From the NCBI RefSeq assembly GCF_001274875.1, contig NZ_CP010899.1:1-64000 (forward strand): a DNA stretch of 64,000 nt, in the 5' to 3' direction. Under the pieces are notes generated by a model, which saw only the letters and a list, made by a program, of their open reading frames with translations, ran no database searches and was not told the origin of the DNA. Of the stretch, positions 59,436 to 64,000 are shown one piece after another; position 1 is the first letter of the stretch; each line of letters begins with the position of its first letter. Position numbers and translations under genes: made by a program. Source of the stretch: Spiroplasma kunkelii CR2-3x. Its GTDB lineage: Bacteria; Bacillota_I; Bacilli_A; Mycoplasmatales; Mycoplasmataceae.

Positions 59436-59708
59436 CTTTAAAATGTATCCTTCCGTTTTTTGCTTCGTTAAAAAACATAGCAATAATAATAACATAATAA
59501 TTTTCTTAAATATTAAACCCTTTATTTGTTATAAAACATTCAATATCAAGTAACTTTATTATATAAAATCTGGTATAATTTGCAATTAAAAATGATAATT
59601 TCAAGTAAAAATGATAATTTCAAGTTTCTTTTTTTTTAAAATTTTAGTTATTTTTTATGTTATTAGTTTTTTGAAAAATAAAAAAAATATATTTTAAAAA
59701 TATACTTT
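59436..59708. repeat. mreB c-d intergenic region with a short direct repeat
   Basis: AAATGATAATTTCAAGT occurs twice in tandem near 59589-59622; otherwise AT-rich with no gene. Confidence 0.5.
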
Positions 59709-60758
59709 TTATGAAATTTTGTATTCATTTGCATTAAGTAATTGAATTCTTTCAATTACAGCATTTAAATTTTTTTCATAAGTTTTAGCACCATCAATTA
59801 CACACATTAATGGATCATTTGCAGCTTTTACTTTTAATTGGAAAATTGATTCAAAATATTTTACAATTCCACGAATTAAAGCTCCTCCTCCACAGATGGT
59901 AATACCATTTCTAATAACATCACCAGCTAATTCTGGTGGTGTTTTTTCTAATACTTCTACTAATAAGTCTGTAATTCTTGAAAAAGGGGCTAATAAAACG
60001 TTTTTAATTTCTTCAGGTTTAATTAATACTTCTCGTGGTAATCCCGTAATAATATCACGACCAAAGGCACGAACTGGTTTTTCATTAATTATTTTAACTA
60101 ATGCACCAATTTCTTTTTTAATTTGTTCAGCCGTTCTAATTCCTACTAGCACATTGTATTCAGCACGAATATATTTTTGAATTTCTTGATCTAAGTGTTT
60201 TCCTGCAACTTTAACTGATTTTGAAATTACAATATCACCAGCTGAAATAATTGCAATATCTGTTGTTCCCCCACCAATATCAATTACTAAATTTCCTTGT
60301 GCTAGACCAATATTAATGCCAGCTCCTAATGCTGCTAGTTTAACTTCTTCTTCTACTAAAACGTGACTTGCTCCCATATCTTTTGCAATAGCTTTTAAAG
60401 CACCACGTTCTAATTCGGTAACTCCACTTGGGCACGCCAATATTACTAGTGAATTTTTTCAAATTCCTGATAATTTTAATCTACTAAAAATGTGTTTTAA
60501 CAAATCTTGAGCCGCTTCCATATCTGATATAACTCCGTCTACTAATGGTGTTACCATTCTAATATGATCATGCGTTTTTCCAACCATTTTGTATGCTTCA
60601 TTTCCTAAGGCAATTAATGAGTTACTTAAAGTGTCATATGCCATCATCGAAGGTTCGTTATAAACAATTCCCTGACTTGATACATAGGATACTGTGTTAG
60701 CTGTCCCTAAGTCTAATGCTAAAAACGAGTAGTCTTTTCCAAATTTATAATTAGCCAT
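59709..60758 (-). CDS. mreB: MreB-family bacterial actin (paralogue d)
   Basis: 349 residues. Motifs ALDLGTANTVSYV, IDIGGGTTDIAII, CGGGALIRGIVKYF are all standard. Very close to paralogue a in the HIRMVTPLVDGVISDMEAAQDLLKHIFSR segment, suggesting a and d arose by recent duplication. GGAGGC before ATG 60758. Divergent from rnmV. Confidence 0.93.
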
Positions 60759-60817
60759 ATTTCTTTTTGCCTCCTACTCCTATATTTAAAATTTATGATT
60801 ATTTTAATATAATAGTA

Positions 60818-60833
60818 TAGTATAATTATACTA
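60818..60833. promoter_or_regulatory. Palindromic divergent promoter region
   Basis: TAGTATAATTATACTA, a perfect 16-bp palindrome that contains a TATAAT on each strand, between mreB d and rnmV. Confidence 0.6.
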
Positions 60834-60886
60834 TAAAATCAAAATAAGTAAATGAAAAAGGTGTTTATTGGGGAGTAAAGGCTAAA

Positions 60887-61405
60887 ATGGGAGTATTTGT
60901 GATTGTTGAAGGTAAGACAGATTCAACAAAGTTAAAAAGTATTTTTCCTAATATTAAAACAATTGAAACTAGCGGTAGTGGGATTACAAAAGAAAAATTA
61001 TCATTGATTAAAAAAATTAGTTTAAATAATAAAGTAATTATTTTTACTGATCCTGATTATCCTGGACAAAAATTACGTCAAATTATTAGTGATTATTTAG
61101 AAAACAACTGCCTGCATGCTTTTATAAGTAAGAATGATGCAACCAAGGGTAAAAAAGTTGGAATTGCTGAGGCATCTGAAGATGCAATTAAAAATAGTAT
61201 TAATAATTTAATTAGTTTTTCAAACCAGCCAGCTGATAATTTACAATGAAGTGATTATATTAATTTAGTTGATTCAAAAGTAAAACGCGAAAAAATTATT
61301 AAGTACTATAACTTAATGCCAACTAATAATAAAACAACATTTAAATGACTAAATTATATTAATGTTAAAAAACAAGATTTAATTGATATTTTAAAGGATA
61401 AATAA
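60887..61405 (+). CDS. rnmV: Ribonuclease M5
   Basis: 172 residues; matures 5S rRNA. TOPRIM motifs VEGKTD near residue 7 and FTDPDYPG near 55, length normal. TAATG overlap with rsmA gives the conserved rnmV-rsmA pair of Firmicutes. Confidence 0.93.
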
Positions 61406-62253
61406 TGAAGAAACAAAATCAAGAAATGCGTGCCGAAGGAATAATAGCTAAAAAGAGTAAGGGACAAAACTTTTTAACAAATCCTCATTTTATTAATTTA
61501 ATTGTTGATAGTGTATTTGATTTACCAAACACAAATATTTTAGAAATTGGTCCAGGAATGGGTGCTTTGACGAATCCTATTTTATTAAAAGCAAATAAAC
61601 TTGTTTGTGTTGAAATTGATTCAACTTTAGTAGAATATTTAACATTAAAATTTAAAGATCAGGGTTTAACTGTTATACAGGCAGATGTTTTAACCATTGA
61701 TTTAGAAAAATTATTTTTAACAGAATTTTTAGATAATAATCCAATTAGTATTATTTCCAATATTCCTTATTATATTACTTCACCAATTATTTTTAAATTA
61801 TTAAAAATAAATAATCCAAAAGTAAAAGAAATTATTTTAATGATGCAAAAAGAAGTGGGTGAACGAATTATGGCTCAGCCAAATTCAAAAAACTATAGTA
61901 GTCTTTCTGTTGTTTGTCAATTTTATAGTGACATTGAAAAAGTTTCCTTAGTTGGTCATAATAATTTTGTTCCAGTACCAAAAGTTGATAGTATTGTTTT
62001 AAAATTTAAATTGAATAAAAAATATCCTTTATTAATAAATGATGAAGAATTTATTAGATTTATTCGAATGATGTTTGCAACAAAGCGAAAAACAATTTTA
62101 AATAACTTAGTAATTATTATTAAAAATAAAATTTTAGCCGAAGATATTTTGGTAAGATTAAACTATGCATTAAATTTACGTTCAGAAAATTTAAGTTTAA
62201 ATGATTTTTATTTTTTATATAATGAAATTAAACAAATTAAGGGAGAACTATAA
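61405..62253 (+). CDS. rsmA: 16S rRNA dimethyladenosine transferase
   Basis: 282 residues (KsgA). SAM motif ILEIGPGMGALT near residue 48 and catalytic NIPYYITSP near 115; N-terminal KKSKGQNFL motif present. Dimethylates the two adjacent adenines near the 3' end of 16S rRNA. 2 bases before ispE. Confidence 0.95.
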   Translation: MKKQNQEMRAEGIIAKKSKGQNFLTNPHFINLIVDSVFDLPNTNILEIGPGMGALTNPILLKANKLVCVEIDSTLVEYLTLKFKDQGLTVIQADVLTIDLEKLFLTEFLDNNPISIISNIPYYITSPIIFKLLKINNPKVKEIILMMQKEVGERIMAQPNSKNYSSLSVVCQFYSDIEKVSLVGHNNFVPVPKVDSIVLKFKLNKKYPLLINDEEFIRFIRMMFATKRKTILNNLVIIIKNKILAEDILVRLNYALNLRSENLSLNDFYFLYNEIKQIKGEL

Positions 62254-62255
62254 AA

Positions 62256-63002
62256 ATGAAAATTAGATCATATGGTAAGTTTAATTTAACTTTAGAGGTT
62301 TTTCACAAACATAAATTTAAAAAAATGCACCATATTAAAAGTATTATTTTTCCTTATAAGAAAGAATATGATTTTGTTGAGTTATTGCCTTATCAAGGTA
62401 AACAAACAATTTTTACTTGTAATAAAAAAGAACTAGATTCAAATAATAATACTATTTTGGAAGCATATAATAAATTTGTTGTTATGTTCCCTAAGTTTAA
62501 ATCAACCCCAGTTGATATTAATTTAATTAAAAATACAACTATTGGTTCTGGTCTTGGTTATTCTGCTAGTAATGCTGTTGCAATGATTAAACTTATTTGT
62601 TATTTTTTTAATATTAATTATTATTCTTGGAAAATTAAAAAGTTAATTCAAAGTCTTAGTTCCGATGCTTTATTTTTTTATTTAGAAAAACCAGCAATAA
62701 TCTCTGGTTATGGTCATAAAATTAAGTATTTAACAATGCATAAAATTAATAAGTATAAAATTCCAAATCTTAAAATTATTGATTCAAGAATATCATCAAT
62801 CACAAAAGAGGTTTATCAAGAATTTGACCATAATTATCAATACTATAAAACAAAAAAAATAATTAATAATCTTTATTTTAATATGTTACAACAGCCCGCT
62901 TTTAAAATTAATCCAGAGTTAAAAAAATTTTATCTTACACTAAAGCAAAAATATTCAAATGTAATGCTTTCTGGTAGTGGCGGTGCTTTTTTGGCTTGAT
63001 AA
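62256..63002 (+). CDS. ispE: 4-diphosphocytidyl-2-C-methyl-D-erythritol kinase
   Basis: 248 residues, GHMP kinase of the MEP isoprenoid pathway. The GHMP motif is SGLGYSASNAVAM near residue 97; start KIRSYGKFNLTLEV; C-terminal LSGSGGAFLAW closes the substrate loop. Somewhat shorter than the usual 280-290 residues. Follows rsmA as in Bacillus, supporting the call. Confidence 0.85.
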
Positions 63003-63038
63003 TTTAGTTTTAAAGTATATTTTAAAATTAAATTAGGC

Positions 63039-63044
63039 TATAAT
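63039..63044 (+). promoter_or_regulatory. polA -10 element
   Basis: TATAAT 25 bases before polA; no clear -35. Confidence 0.5.
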
Positions 63045-63069
63045 TGAACGTAAATGAGGAGATTGTAAA

Positions 63070-64000
63070 ATGAAAAAAGTATTGTTAATTGATGGAAATT
63101 CTTTGCTTTTTAGAGCATTTTATGCCACAGCGTATAATGGCGAGATGTTAAAGAGTTTCGATGGAACACCAACAAATGCTGTTTATGCATTTGCCAATAT
63201 GTTGAATAAAATATTAAAAACAAATAACTACTATAGTGTTGTTGTTGCTTTTGATAAAGGAAAAAAGAATTTTCGTCATGATTTATTATTTGACTACAAA
63301 GATGGTCGGAGTAAAACGCCAAATGAATTAATTGTACAATTTCCAATTGTAAAAGAATTTTTAGATAGTTATCAAATTCCATATTTAGAGCAAGAAGGAT
63401 ATGAAGCTGATGATTTATTAGGATGTTTAGCAGTTCTGGCTGAAAAAGAAGATTTTTATGTTGATATTTTTTCAAGTGATAAAGATTTATATCAATTAAT
63501 TACTAATAAAACAAATATTTTAGTGCCACGTCAAGGCGACAGTGCTGATGTTATTGATGAAACAGCTTTAATAACAAAATGGGGAATTACACCATTACAA
63601 GTTCCTGATTTAAAAGGGCTAATGGGTGATCCTTCTGATAATTTAAAGGGTGTTCCAAAGGTTGGTAAAAAAACAGCAATAAAATTAATTAAGGAATATC
63701 ATTCAATTGAAAATTTATATGATAATATTGAGCAGATTAAGGGTGCATTACGACAAAATTTATTAAATCATAAGGAAAGTGCATTATTATGCAAAAAGAT
63801 AGCTACTATTTTTTGCGATATTAATTTAGAACATTTTACTTTTACTCATTTTTCACCAAATCAAGAAAAATTAATGCAATTTTATTTAAAATATAATATG
63901 AATTCATTTGTAACAAAGTTGTTTAATAATCAAGATAATAGTACCGAAAACTCAAATATAACAGTAAAAATTATTGAAGAATGATGTTCCGAATTTAATG
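63070..64000 (+). CDS. polA: DNA polymerase I, N-terminal part (runs off the window)
   Basis: The first 310 residues are seen. The 5' nuclease domain has LLIDGNSLLFRAF at the start, GYEADDLLG near 115, SSDKDLYQL near 138 and the helix-3-turn region GDPSDNLKGVPKVGKKTA near 195. The frame continues through TGA Trp at 63982 to the window edge, past the nuclease domain, so this is a full PolA rather than a stand-alone exonuclease. ATGAGGAG lies upstream. Confidence 0.9.

Noticed and set aside
63110-63475. Antisense open frame in polA
   Set aside because: Low-complexity shadow of the conserved 5' nuclease domain.

Overview
The window is the replication-origin end of a Spiroplasma chromosome, most likely of the Citri clade. 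Four things support this. Sequence is very AT-rich. UGA reads as tryptophan throughout (dnaA, gyrB, gyrA, serS, ftsH and nearly every other gene carry in-frame TGA at conserved Trp positions). There are four mreB paralogues in a wall-less lineage. IS30-type and plectrovirus (SpV1-like) debris is present. All coordinates here treat TGA as Trp (genetic code 4).

Host block 1 (1-18.5 kb) runs on the + strand: dnaA, oriC with DnaA boxes, dnaN, gyrB, gyrA, serS, two perfect parS-type palindromes, SRP RNA (ffs), tadA, dnaX, a broken recR, tmk, holB, a TrmN6-like methylase, tilS, ftsH and hslO. It is a classic Firmicute/Mollicute origin neighbourhood covering initiation, clamp and clamp loader, topoisomerase and tRNA maturation.

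Accessory block (18.5-53 kb). An intact IS30-family transposase gene (18.9-19.9 kb) abuts prophage 1 (about 20.2-40.0 kb). Prophage 1 has a + strand late module: small and large terminase, scaffold, a long capsid-like protein split by a frameshift, portal, a 960-residue structural protein, a small membrane protein, a connector-like protein and a polytopic membrane protein. Minus-strand cargo genes with their own terminators interrupt this module: a 304-residue unknown and two paralogous lipoproteins. A convergent minus-strand early module encodes pentapeptide-repeat protein, SSB, PD-(D/E)XK-like nuclease, ERF annealing protein, RuvC-like resolvase and an orphan DNA methyltransferase. At 40-42 kb lies a ruined IS30 transposase with plectrovirus small genes. 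Prophage 2 (about 42.2-51.8 kb) is a deleted mosaic relative: decayed terminase, an intact divergent portal, broken structural and capsid genes, then early genes with RecT in place of ERF and the same MTase. Further plectrovirus and decayed sequence reaches 53 kb.

Host block 2 (53-64 kb): mnmE and a TatD-family nuclease (+); four mreB paralogues with a lipoprotein (-); then rnmV, rsmA, ispE and the start of polA (+).

The most notable unexplained signals are in the prophages: a conserved -10/+1 motif (TAnnAT followed by GGTGATG) ahead of late units, three candidate small structured RNAs (one present as two identical copies with mutually exclusive long-range stems), a capsid gene whose frame continues in -1, and a poly-A length difference that decides whether the RuvC-like gene is open.
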